Shown: positions 11,180 through 22,040 of the stretch, in pieces
How positions within the stretch are numbered: the stretch's first letter is position 1
How the letters are laid out: each line of letters opens with the position of its first letter
Assembly (NCBI GenBank): GCA_027919835.1
Contig: JANVFP010000027.1
Location: 434,001 to 498,000, forward strand
DNA length: 64,000 nt
From: Lentinula raphanica
Lineage: Eukaryota > Basidiomycota > Agaricomycetes > Agaricales > Omphalotaceae
Direction: 5' to 3'
Translations under genes and position numbers: made by a program
Notes under the pieces: generated by a model
Told to the model about the DNA's origin: nothing
What the model saw: the letters and a program-made list of their open reading frames with translations, nothing else
Database searches by the model: none

Positions 11180-14100
11180 GGAAAGGGATTTTCATCACTT
11201 TCCAGGTTCCACATTTCGAGTATAGGATCATCCACATGGACAGGTTCATCAAATCCTTCAACTTCCACATAAGGCCCATTATCACTGTCATATTCTTCTA
11301 GAAATGCACCTCTAGCTGTTACATTTCGAGGACCATCACGACGGAAATGATCACGATATCTGTGATCCTTAGCACCACATATGCCACAGAGTCCTTCTTT
11401 CATCCGTCGATTCCATTCTTCTCGAGCAACCCGAGGATAGGATCTTTCCTGATCATTGGAGCTAGGTTTGTTCGAGGAATCCTCCATGACAGCTGCCTCT
11501 AAGGTGACTTCAGGAATTTCATTGGTGGTGGCTTGGCGAGCATTAGGAGTTCGCACATTATTCTTGAACTTCTGATTATTAGTGGAGGCTTCAGGAGTTT
11601 CATTTACATTGCTGGTGGAGGATGGCTCTGGATTTCGGTTCCATGTGCTTTTATTGGGTTTATATCCCAAGCCAACTTGGTTGAAAGCTTGCCTTGCTCC
11701 ATCAAGGACTATAAGTTTATCCACCACTCCTGAAAGTGTATCAGGTATTTCTCCATGATCAACCAAACGGTTCCGGAGATGGTTCTGAATTTGTTTCAGT
11801 AATCTCCACCGAAGTGCCCGATCATCATATTCCGTCATGAGGGCAATATCTTCAAATCGGACCCAGAAATCACCAAAGGATTCATTCCATGCCTGGACAC
11901 ACTCATCCAATTTGGATTGAGCTTGGATCGTCTCATAGTGTAGTCCAAACATTTGTCCAAATAGAACTGCAAATTTTTCCCAATGGATAAGAGGAGTAAC
12001 AACATGACCAGATCGCTGTCTTCTCATGAGGTTCTGGTAGTATCTCTTTGCAGGTCCTTTCATATAGGATGCCGCAAATGTAATTTTTGAGATATCATTA
12101 GAGTAGATTCGAGGTTTGGCAGCAAAGAAATTTTCACAGTTTTCCTTGAACTCGCGCCATTCATTTCGATCTTCTCCAGTGAACGGACTGGGTTTGTTGA
12201 TATCCAGTTTGGATTCCCGATTCAATTCATCTCTTTCAACCTCCTTTAGTCTCCTTTCAAACTCCCGATCCTGACGATCATCTATTGATGACCTTCTATC
12301 ACAGGAACAAATGCCAAAGGCATCTCGACCATCCCTACCATCCCTACCATCTCGACCATCTTGACCAAACCTATTTTGTGGACAATAACATGGTCCTCCC
12401 TGGTTGCGTCTGTTATTGTTATAATCAGACCGACCAGAATTGGATGGGTTGGGACTATTTCTGTGAGAGGATAACTGTTTTCCCCGATCGTCATCAGGTC
12501 CATCATCACTTTCATAGCCAGGGTTATCTCCAGCATCAGGGGGATCATTTCCACCACCACCACCGCCACTTGTCATAGCAACAGGAATACTGGTTGCTTT
12601 TGGTGGACTACCTGCAGCAGAATTGGACTCGAATCCCGCCAATGACACTGATATCGGACTAGTAGAAGGTTGACGAGCAGATGCATAGGGTGTAAAGAAT
12701 TTTTCGAAACTGCCTGATTGGGATTTCAATGCAGATGGCTGAGTTCCCATATCTTTATGATGCTCATTTTCAATAAAGCTGTCAATAATGCCTTGCTGAA
12801 CTTCTAGGTCTATTTCCTCCAAGTCCACAGTCTTTGAGTGACGAGGAATCCTATCATCAAAGGAAACCTCTGGTTCTGCTCTTTGCTTTCCTTTGTTAGG
12901 AATGTGTGGATAAGAGGAGGTCCCAACACCTGGGCGATTTTCACGTTGGTAGGGGTTGGTATACCCAGTATCATAATCAGCAGCACGGGATGTTTGATGT
13001 GGTGGAGTGTCACGCACAAAAGATGTCGAAATAGGTTTCCTTGGAGACAATTGTGGTTTAGGAGACTCCAAGGTTTCCTTGTTAGTAGTAGGGATGTCAT
13101 CAGGAAAAGGTTCTTCTGGCTTTCCTTGTTCAGGTTTTGGGGAAGCCTTTTCCTGCTCCTCCACCTCTGCTGATGGATGCCATTCAATTGCTCTCCTACG
13201 TCGGCGACTCGAGTTTCGGTTGCTAGAACTGGGAGTTGCATTACTGCGAACTTCACTGTTCACGCTTTCAATAGTTGGTCCCTCTGGAATGGTTTCCATA
13301 GTTACTGGAGGTTGTCGACCCCTAGTTCCCTGTGAGATGGATGTAGCTCGGCTCCGAGGACCAGCTGAAGTATGTGACATGACGGTGGGAGTACGATGCT
13401 CATATCGCCTCATAGCAACAATTTGTTTTTCCACGTCAGCCTGACTTCTTCCTGGATAAGGTGGTACTGGATCCCAGTCTTCTTCCATTTCAATGGAAGT
13501 AAAAAAGTCATCATCTTCATTGGATTGGCTGTACCAACCACTGCTTCCATATACTCGACGACGAGGAATATTGCTTGGTCGGGGAATTTCAGATTCATCT
13601 GAGACTGTCCGATGTTGTGGATATTGGTATCCAGGATTCCATGGAGTCCCTCTACGAATCCGGCTTCGTGGTTCTCCATGAATAGGTAATGAATCATATT
13701 CATCAACAATGTCATTTTCCCAGTGATGGATTCCATGTTGACGTGGAGATGAAGAGTTAGGGGTGATAGTATGAGCAGTGGAATGGGATGAATAAAATGA
13801 TGAAATTTCGGGATTATTGATCAAATTCTCTACTCCTATCTGGTGGGAGCATTCCTCCAATTCCACCAATTCGTGAACATTATTGCCATGCTGCAGGTTA
13901 CGCATAAGTTCAGGAGTGACTTCCTCATCAGTCAACCGTACAATCCGTTGCAGTAACCGCAGAATTCCAACATTAGTTCGACCTTCGGTATGGAAACCAA
14001 GAGCATTTAAAAGATTACGATAGAGGTGCTCACGAGTGCACACTCGAGTGTACTTGCCACTCGTGACACGAATATTCGTCACTCAAAATCAGCAACTGTG

Positions 14101-15489
14101 ACTCGAGTCTGTACTCGAGTGTCTCTAAGTAACAGACACTCGAGTGCGAGTGCCACGAATATTCACAGTAAGTTATTCAAATCGTAACTCGAGTGTCTAC
14201 TCGAGTATATAAAGGAAAGACTCGAGTATTGAAAAATACACTCGAGTGTTTTAATACTCGTTACCTTAATTTTCATAGCTTAGACTATATTACTTCTTTT
14301 CTCCTAATAATTATAATAGGCAGTGGCTGTGACTCTAACACAAAAAATTATAATAGGCACATAGCCACTGAGAAAAGTCATGTGCAGAGTTAATAGTAGA
14401 AATACTCACGAGTACAGGAGAATACTCGCGAATAAAATGCACGAGTACTTGTCAATACATTTTGATGATCGTGACTCGAGTATACACTCGTACCACGAGT
14501 ACACTCGTACCACGAGTACACTCGTACCACGAGTACACTCATATAAATAAAACACTCGACTCGCGAGTCACGAGTACGAATAAACTCACGAGTACTTGTC
14601 AACACTTGCCACTCGTGAACATCTCTAGATTACGAGCAGGGCCCACCAGGTTCAACAATTCATTTTGAGAAGGACTGTTGTCAACCTGTTGACGAGCAGC
14701 AAGACGTCGGATAGGAGTATCTGGTGCTACCCGTGGACTGGTATGATGTGCTGGTGGAGACTCGCTCATGACTTCTCTATACCCTTCCGAGTATGTATGG
14801 AAAGTTGGAGACCGACGAGTATTGGTATCATGGATGGCTGGTGTAGATTCTGCCAATGGACGACCCAATAGTGGTCTATGTGTTCGTCGATCTGGGGGTT
14901 CATCCCTGGAAACATCCATGATATCATTGGTAGGATGATCCATGGAATCAAGGTATTCGTGAAACACTTCCGGTGTAGGAGGTGTGTGATACCGTGGACG
15001 ACTATTGCTAACTGACTGTCGATTGGGAGGAGAGACATGACGTTCAGTTGCAACAAGGTCTGCAAGGAGTTCCTGGCCTCGAGTAGGTGCAGCAGGACTT
15101 CTCTGTACAGGAGGAAGTTCATCTGCTAGTTCCAACTCGTTAGCCAGATTGGACTGCCCTGGTGCAGCTCGAACTGGAATTCCAGCAGACTCTGGAGTAT
15201 AGTACTGATGCCTGAATGACCGCTCAGGTTCCTGAGAGGCAGCAGTGCGTTGGACCTCAGTTCGAACATGAACTGGTGAGAGAGAACGAGGATGTGGAGC
15301 TTGACCAAGACGACGACCACGTTCTGGAAAGTGTAAGGGAGTAGTGTCCTCCACATTATCACTGAGATGTGCAGGAGTACCCCGTACAATGTTTCTTGAT
15401 GTAGGTGTAAGGATGTGGAAGGAGTAAGGAGTATAGCGAATATCCTCCTCGACCTCCACTTCCTCGAAGGTAAAAGTTCTAGTAGCCAT
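11167..15489 (-). CDS. gag: Ty3/gypsy gag, interrupted by a MITE
   Basis: The frame starts at the ATG at 15489 and, ignoring the MITE (14021-14627) plus one target copy, runs 1236 codons to TAG at 11167. The long N-terminal two thirds are Pro/Ser/Arg-rich and disordered, with an (Arg-Asp-Gly) run encoded near 12330. The capsid-like retrotransposon gag domain covers about 11700-12200 (WREFKENCENFF, later FGDFWVRFED). Near the C-terminus is a zinc knuckle of spacing C-x2-C-x4-H-x4-H (CGICGAKDHRYRDH), in which the usual last Cys is His. With the MITE in place the protein stops shortly after entering it, removing capsid and nucleocapsid. Confidence 0.9.
14021..14627. mobile_element. Non-autonomous hAT-like MITE in gag
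   Basis: The insert is 607 bp, bounded by 8-bp direct repeats GATTACGA (14013-14020 and 14628-14635) and inverted ends TAGAGGTGCTCACGAGTG / TAGAGATGTTCACGAGTG. It has no coding capacity. It is packed with ACTCGAGT and CACGAGTAC palindromic motifs, including three tandem 17-base units around 14485-14545. Size, ends and duplication length suggest a hAT-driven MITE, but its TIR differs from the hAT element at 3299-8118, so another transposase would mobilise it. Confidence 0.88.
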
Positions 15490-15900
15490 GACTGATGACA
15501 ACAGGAGACTAGTTATTATGTAAGGAGTTGGTTAACAACGCCGATCACAGACCCAAAGCTGGTTCACCAGGAAGTAGATTATCCTGGGGTTATCACCAAT
15601 AACGGCTTCTAGAAAACACACAGACCTTTGCTGGAATATTACTTCAGCAAAGTATAAAAGGATGTGGCTACTTTGTCTGGAATATTACGTCAGACAGGTA
15701 ATCACAGTTGTTGCAAGGCTGGGATGGACTTCAGGCAATGAACAAAGAGCAATCACAAAGCTGGGTTGGACATCAGTCGATGGATTGAGTATAAAGGCTT
15801 GCTGGGATGGACTTCAGACAAGAAAAACACAAAGTGCAGTCAAAAGATGTAGAATCAACAGTGGGTAGGTGGGGGTACAAGAATAACTAGTCTGGGATAC
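15490..15900. other. Ty3/gypsy 5' leader / LTR region with diverged repeats
   Basis: There is no gene here. Copies of a GCTGGGATGGACTTCAG-like unit occur near 15719, 15760 and 15809, and a CTGGAATATTAC unit occurs twice near 15633 and 15678. The region lies between the promoter TATA and gag and should hold R, U5 and the primer binding site, but I could not fix the LTR end or the tRNA primer. Confidence 0.4.
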
Positions 15901-15919
15901 AAAAAAGTTTCTGGGGTGT

Positions 15920-15927
15920 CTTATATA
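15920..15927 (-). promoter_or_regulatory. TATA box of the Ty3/gypsy promoter
   Basis: TATATAAG on the minus strand, about 430 bases upstream of the gag ATG, in the position expected for the LTR U3/R promoter. It is followed by GACACCCC and then the leader. Confidence 0.5.
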
Positions 15928-15937
15928 CCAATCTATA

Positions 15938-16180
15938 ATGCCTCATGTATGCCTCATGTACTCCTTGTGTTATGCCTCATGTCCTAGATCTGCCTCATGT
16001 CCTGGATCTGCAGGCTCATGTCCTGCCTCCTGGAAAGCCTCATGTTGTAGGTTGCCTCATGGGCTACCTCATGGGTTGCCTCATGGGTTGCCTCATGGAC
16101 TGCCTCATGGACTGCCTCATGGACTGCCTCATGGGTTGCCTCATGGACTGCCTCATGGGTTGCCTCATGTTGCATTTCCA
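15938..16180. repeat. 12-bp minisatellite, consensus TGCCTCATGGRY
   Basis: From about 16050 to 16170 the unit TGCCTCATGG(A/G)(C/T) is repeated some ten times with small changes; to the left older copies of GCCTCATGT are irregularly spaced. Because the unit is 12 bases, every frame stays open and produces artificial reading frames on both strands. It lies just upstream of the gypsy TATA, so it may be U3 sequence acting as repeated regulatory sites. Confidence 0.85.
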
Positions 16181-16430
16181 TGTTGGCTAAGTTGTATACT
16201 TGTTATTGCATCCATAATTGGAAGTATTCCGGAATCCTGGCCACTGGAGGAACAAGGGTTGGAACAATAGTTTGGTGTAGTCAGGTATGCAAGTTTCTGA
16301 TTCCTGACATGAACTGTCACGCATCCGAACCACCTACCGCCACAACGAGAGCTCTTGCAAATCTCATAGACCAGTGTAGAGTTCAACAAAAATTAATTTT
16401 TCCTTTCAATCCATGAGTGTGCCCATGAGC

Positions 16431-17210
16431 CTAACTGTAGACTCCATCAAGATAGACAAGTGCAGTGAAGATCATGCCATCCTCTGGTAAACGCAAGGCA
16501 GCTGCTATGAATTGAGGTGGCCGCTGCTGGCAATAGTGTAGTGGCCCTGGTGAATTGACTTCTAATTGACATTCCACTGAGCCTCTGTAGTCTAATACAA
16601 TGATTTTGACATGATCGTAAGAGAGCGTAAGGCGTTTGCTGCTCGAGAAGAGGTATGATCCCAAAAAGGGCGGAATTTTGGAATTTTGGTCAGAGGTATC
16701 ATGGAAATGGCCGAATTTTATCCAAATTGGGAACGTGGGAAAGGCCGAATTTGGCCAACTCAGGATGAGAGCTCTTTCCGGATTTTCCAGGGTCCTCGCT
16801 CAACGAACTTTTTTTTTTTTGAATCTGTATTGGCACCTCCTGTAGGCCACATGATAACCATCGAACATCTTCCCTTGTACTGAAAAAAACAACAAAAGAT
16901 AGCTCCAACAACTCCATTCGCAACTAGATTGATAGCATCGATTGTCAAGTTGCGTGCAGCGTGGTCCTCTCAGGATCATCACTCTATGAGTCTGGCTCGG
17001 GAGACTCATGCGTCCCGGGAATCTCTTGGTTTTGCTTCGGTTTGGGGTCTGGTATGGGAATAGTGAGTCATAGTCATTGTTGACATCATGAACGCGGATT
17101 GACGAATTATCAGGACTCGACGTGTTCTCGGACTGGGTTCCAGCGGCAAACCATTCTTCGACGATGATTCCTCGATTCTTTCCTTGAACTTTCTTGTTTA
17201 CACCGCAACA
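16431..17210 (-). other. Weak coding traces of an unrecognised minus-strand gene
   Basis: On the minus strand there is an open stretch from about 17200 to 16920 and another at 16431-16664, separated by an unrelated-looking insert (about 16665-16800) with repeated GAATTTTGG and GGCCGAATTT motifs. One frame near 16900 reads a hydrophobic segment (AINLVANGVVGAIF). No family is recognised and no complete exon chain could be built. It may be a gene remnant or non-coding. Confidence 0.25.
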
Positions 17211-17419
17211 AAAGCAAGGCGCTCAGGGTGAACAATTTGGTCTTCCATTGGAGTCATCGTGGAAGTAATGTCCGACGACAGGCTGCAGCGCGCCTTTGTA
17301 TACTTCATGAACAATTGTCAACACTCCGAACTTTCGAAGGTCTTTTAATTTCGATTATGGACTTCGTCTCAATTAACACTGCACGATAGGGATCTATTTA
17401 GGAGATGTGATGCATTCAC

Positions 17420-17830
17420 GCCTCCAAAGTCTTCTCCAAGTCGTCCCTTACATGGTCCCTCCACACAGAACTCTCATCCCTCTGCAATACATGTCCGTCC
17501 TTTCTTCGACCGCCCCTCTGATCACAGTGACAATGATCTTCCTCCTCCGCACAACCGTCCTCCGCCTACTCTCGAACCTGAATTCCTGGGCAGCCTAGAC
17601 GACTCCTCTCTCGTCTTTCTTTCTTGGGGCAAAACCATGCTTTCCAGATCGTGTACACTAGTTTCCTTCTGTTACAATGATCTCTGACTCCTCCGCACAA
17701 CCGTCCTCCGCCTACTCTCGAACCTGAATTTCTGGGGAGCCTAGATTCCTCCTCCTCTCTCGTCTTTCTTTCTTGGGGTGAAACCATGCTTTCCAGATCG
17801 TGTACACTAGTTTCCCTCCGTTACTAGGTG
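17420..17830 (+). pseudogene. C-terminal relic of a fourth small secreted protein paralog
   Basis: The frame near 17420-17590 encodes a Pro/Ser-rich tail with GPST, then DHSDNDLPPP, matching the out-of-frame tail after the gene at 30442-31302 (GPST, then DHNGFDDPPPP). The following sequence, ending in a TCGTGTACACTAGTTTCC-like stretch, also matches the 3' region of that gene (TCGCGTATACTAGTTTCC). The segment of about 145 bases is tandemly duplicated (about 17530-17674 and 17675-17822). No signal peptide exon is found upstream. The relic is separated from its relatives by the transposon at 18442-26461 and the adjacent MITE. Confidence 0.6.
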
Positions 17831-18441
17831 GTTTGTAGTGATTGAACATTGTATTTCCCGGCAGGCTTGCGTTGTCCATGTCTGTGTGAGATCTCTTTGG
17901 GTCTCCACTTGAAATCCTGACAGCCTCTCGCTTTCGAAGGCTATGTTTGGTATAGATGATCGTTCAGATTTCCTCAGCCTGGGATTGTCATGAAACAATG
18001 TCCATGATTGCATTCATGTTGGACTGCTGAGAGCCTGACAATTTGCTCGCTTGCCACTCGTGAGTCATTACCACTCGGTCTATGATACCCTATCGTACGA
18101 CGTACACAGTACATAGCATTCACAGCTTTTCATCTCCTTCATTTGTGTTTCACGTTTGTGTCTGGAGCAGTCTGGAGCCCATCTTGTGCAGACGTTGAAG
18201 ACGAACCGAGGACCGCCGCTCATCCGCATCTTATCTAGACTCGTACCCAGTCGGCTAGTACGGCCCGGTGACGTTCGATGACAAGTCGATCGAAGTACGG
18301 GCTCGAAGAGCCGCGTTTGCGGCTCTTTTTGATTGACTGTCATCAATCGACGCGCGAGTCACTCCGGCCACTGGGAACAAGTCTACATCTTATCTGCAAC
18401 ATCATGCAACATCCCAGCATTAATCATGGCAGCATTAATCC

Positions 18442-18639
18442 CAGACTCCTTCCCATCCACTCTTGCAGGCGAAAAAAAATTTGAAAGAAAGAGAAACCGG
18501 GATACTTCCTTATATAGTATATCTTATCATTATCTATATCTTATCTACTATCACGTGGTTGCAAATTTTTTTTAGCCTGCAAGAGCGACTGGCATAATAT
18601 GCATAAGCCCCTGGTGGCTTTGTTTGGTTTCAGCGCTTG
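18442..18639. repeat. Left terminal inverted repeat with internal palindrome
   Basis: It begins CAGACTCCTTCCCATCCA and matches the reverse complement of 26251-26461 almost base for base; the right copy has a 9-base duplication in the TATATCTT run and three extra bases near its inner end. Within the repeat, CTCTTGCAGGC near 18461 faces its complement GCCTGCAAGAG near 18578, each next to an A or T tract, so each TIR can fold on itself. Confidence 0.9.
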
Positions 18640-18710
18640 AACACGGTCACTCACAACTTGAAATTATTGGCGCCTCGTCTCGTACAACAATGTTTTGACT
18701 GCTCAAAGTC

Positions 18711-20093
18711 ATGGCTCATTGCGCACACTCCAAATCCGATGAGGACATCTGTAATCAGGCGTTCGCGATTTTTGGAAAATATCCTTGCCTTTGGCAGATT
18801 AAAGCAGCCCGTGCCATTTTTGAAGGGAAAGATGTTCTTACTGTCGCTCCTACTGGTGCAGGAAAATCGTTCGCATATTGGATATCTTTGGTCTTTGCCG
18901 AGAAGGGATTGATTATAGTGGTTACACCACTGAAAGAGCTAGGAGCTCAGTTTGAGGCAGAATTGAACGCTGCTAAGGGATGTGCAGCCCTTAATGTCAC
19001 TGCACATAACTCAACAGATGAGGTGTACAAGGTATGTCTTTGTTACAATCATCCAGACTTCAGTGACAAGAAACTGCTTGTTACAGGCCATTTCCAAGCT
19101 CCAGTACCGTGTAGTGATCTCCAGTCCCGAAACCATGGCAAAAGACCCTCGTTATGATGCGCTCCTTCATAACAGAGTGTTCATGTGTTCTGTTATCAAT
19201 ATAGTGATTGACGAGACCCATGTCATTCATGAATGGGGTGGAACCTTCCGTCCTGAATATCATGCTTTGGGACCTGCCCGCTATGCTCTACCACGACATA
19301 TCCCCTACCATCTCGGAACAGCCACACTTCCTCCTGTTGACGCAGCGCAGCTGAAAGAACACTTCAATTTGGGCACAGATATGACTGAAATTCGACTCGA
19401 TACGGACAGGAAGAACATCTTCCATCGCGTGCTTAAAATGAAGCATCCTATCAATTCATATCATGATCTCGCACCACTCATCTCACAAGACCCCGATGCT
19501 CTCAAACCAAAGAAGTTCCTCATTTTCTTCAATTCACGCAAAGCTGCTCAAGAAGGTGCCCAGTTCCTACGTTCTCGTCTCCCTGCGCATGAGGTCGAAC
19601 AAATAAAATGGATTCATTCTGGTATGACTGATGAATTTCGGCATGATGAGGTACATTCTTTGAAGATTGGGGACAGACTCGGAGCATGTGCAACAGATGC
19701 AGTAGGGATGGTAATTATCGAGTCCACATTGATAGATTCTAGCAAACTGATATTGCATTTGCAGGGTATCGATATACCTGACATACACACCGTTATTCAG
19801 TATGAGGTTCCGTTGTCGCTCAGCTCCTGGTATCAGAGACTCGGATGGGCTGTCCATGATCTTACTCTGGACGGGTGTGCTATCTTGCTTGCCGAGCCAT
19901 GTCATTTTGATGATGTGAAGCATGCCGCTGCCAAAATTGCAAAGGAGACAGCAGAACGTAACACGACCGCCAAGAAGCTTGCAGAAATAGCTGCCGCTGA
20001 AGTCCGAGAAATCCAACGAGCATCCTTAGTCCCGGTCGCGGCAAATGCAGTGCAACCTCAAAAGCGCAAAACCGACACTCAGGAATTTTCACG
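18711..20093 (+). CDS. RecQ-like helicase, N-terminal helicase core
   Basis: Exons 18711-19031, 19087-19710 and 19765-about 20093 are in phase. Visible motifs are Q motif/motif I (APTGAGKS), a motif II of type DETH followed by the RecQ hallmark EWGGTFRPEY, motif III-like TATLPP, motif IV (FLIFFNSRKAA) and motif V (CATDAVGM joined by a splice to GIDIPDI). Motif VI should read QRxGRAGRD but here is QRLGWAVHD, losing two arginines used in ATP hydrolysis, so activity is doubtful or altered. After about 20070 the sequence departs from helicase into inserted DNA; the zinc-binding domain resumes at 22041. It probably assists transposition of the element (unwinding or repair). Confidence 0.8.
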
Positions 20094-22040
20094 GTGTTGC
20101 GCGGTTTTTCCGCGCAGGCGTGCAATGATCAAAAAGATCAACTTAGACCGTTGCATAGTATCAATAAGGACTGTAGTGAGCCCGAACTAGCAGTCAAACT
20201 TGTATCAGTATAAGCTAGGATACAGATCCGTTGGCAGGATCAGCCATGAATATCCACTTAGAGCTATTGCTCGCACCCTTGGTTGGGGATCCTTCAAGAA
20301 TGCTGACTACTGGTATGAGCACACCAAGGGAATATCGACTTAGTATCAAGATCTGCCGGATCGGCACAACTGAGTTTGGTACTTGGCTGTGATGACGGAA
20401 ATTTCACTTGATCTAGCAGATCAGACACGATGAGAGCCTATCCGGACGAGTTACCACACGGAAACCCTACGCAAAGTAGCGGAAACCGTCGGAAACATGA
20501 TGATCTAGCATTTCCATGGCAGTACGGGTGAAACCCGCAGCAGAAACACGCATATGTTCAAGTTCTAAACTGGGATATAGCGTATGCTATGTACAGCTTT
20601 GACCAGCACTCACGGAAACGCGCGGAAACCTACGGAAAACACTTCTGAAGCATTTATCTTCGTTGTCCGCTCCAGAACACCAGGCTATATGCATACCGTT
20701 CGAAAGCTACGGACCAGACCTACCTGATCCGCGAGATCAACCACGGTGATGAGTCTATCTCATTAACTTGGGGAGACCACCACTATTCCGCGGAAGCAAA
20801 TTCGTCGGAAACACTTGAGCAACACAGGCAGGAGCCACTCTGACGAGTTAGGCACCCTAGCATGTGGAGGCCGCACAGACTATGGTCGGAACTTGCTTAG
20901 TCTTCTAGATCTGGCGAAAGTACAACGAAATACGGACAAGTTTCATCTTTTTCTCTGTTTTCCTTACTATTTCCTTGCGTGTTTGTATCGTTTCAGTCAT
21001 ATTTTACTATTTAAGTGTATATTATTGGACTCCGTCCGTAGAAATAGCTAGATCTACTAGATCAAGGACAAATACGGGTATCAGACTTTTCGTAGTGTAC
21101 TTAAAGACCTGTATCCGCACAAATGAAATAAGTTTCGCGCCCAGATCTCTCTGAACTGGTAATCCTTTTTATCCATACGTGGGAGTAAAGGCTTCTAAGC
21201 CGTACCGGACCTTGCAGATTAAGTGTGTTACTTCATCGCGATAAGCCCGACTTTTGAGTGGTTTGACTTGGTGTCTGTCACTTGCTAGTTGAAGGTAGAC
21301 TCTGTTCCGGAGATACAGAGGACTTGGTCTCAGGTTGTGCCGAGTGAACGTGCAGAGTTTTGGTGGCTCTGTTCAAGTTGACACGTAGTGATTGGTGATC
21401 TGCATGATCTTCATCAGGAAAAGTACCCTTGGCCTAGGTAACCCAGAGATACCCCCCAAAACCTAGGCTCTCCCAAAGCACCCAAAGAAATCTGAGGCAA
21501 ACTCAGGCTTGCCCAGGCTTTTCCAGGCAAACTCAGGCTTGCTCAGGCTTTTTCAGGCAAATTCAAAGTTTTTAAACTGCTGAGGTTTTGGGGGGTATCT
21601 CTAGGCAGCCTAGGCACCAGGTCAGTTTTGCTGATGTTCAAGGTTTTACTGAGAATAGTGATCAGTACTGCTTCACCCGGGAGCGGAATCGATCGGTCTA
21701 CCATAACGTCTGGTACCCCGTTGCTTTCCGAGCCTAAAACCCCTTATCCGAGTGGAAGCCACTCAAAACAAACCCTTTAGTCCAGATCTTACGACTGGTA
21801 TATCCGTGTCACTTCGTTCTGCTGACCAGTATTGCTGATCTAAAAGATCTTACAAGACTGCATTCGACTTGAGATATAAGATAGTGCGGAATCTCTGACA
21901 ACGCCCCACACCTCGCTATAAATACAATTTGATTGACGAATCCGTGAAGTCGTACTCTGTGTTCGTGCTAAGTGACCTGTCATAAGGCATTATACTAAGA
22001 ACCAACTTTATACCTCATTAACGGAACACGAAACGAAAAC
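20094..22040. other. About 1.9-kb insertion inside the helicase gene
   Basis: No coding region is supported. The left junction is near GAATTTTCACGG (20084) and the right near AACGAATTCAAG (22037), sharing GAATT, which could be a 5-bp duplication. Near the right end there is a TATA-like TATAAATAC at about 21919 followed by about 100 bases, and a sequence ending AACA with a TGTT near the left, so it may be a solo LTR; the boundaries are not proven. It contains many CGGAAAC motifs (20460-20820) and a small MITE (21445-21602). Confidence 0.45.
21445..21602. mobile_element. Small 158-bp inverted-repeat element
   Basis: Perfect 20-base inverted ends AGAGATACCCCCCAAAACCT (21445) and its complement (ending 21602) enclose two and a half copies of a 30-base unit beginning GGCAAACTCAGGCTTGC. 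No clear target duplication is visible. It looks like a MITE or a foldback element nested in the insertion that splits the helicase. Confidence 0.7.

Larger units (their letters stand above)
2344..15927 (-). mobile_element. Ty3/gypsy chromovirus retrotransposon, interrupted by two DNA transposons
   Basis: On the minus strand the order is TATA (15920-15927), gag, then pol with protease, reverse transcriptase, RNase H, integrase and C-terminal chromodomain, the order of Ty3/gypsy chromoviruses. A hAT element (3299-8118) splits the integrase and a MITE (14021-14627) splits gag; taking out each insert plus one copy of its 8-bp duplication restores an open frame. LTRs are not resolved: the 5' LTR must lie to the right of gag (about 15.6-16.4 kb) and no matching copy occurs left of pol down to base 1, so the 3' LTR is outside the window or lost. 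The coding frames have no other breaks that I can see, suggesting a young copy. Confidence 0.9.

Noticed and set aside
15938..16270. Open reading frames on both strands across the minisatellite
   Set aside because: They arise from a 12-base repeat, which keeps all frames open, and encode only simple repeats.
16686..17009. Overlapping short frames with a poly-T/poly-A run as genes
   Set aside because: The frames cross a homopolymer and inserted-looking repeats and cannot be joined into an exon chain; recorded only as weak traces.
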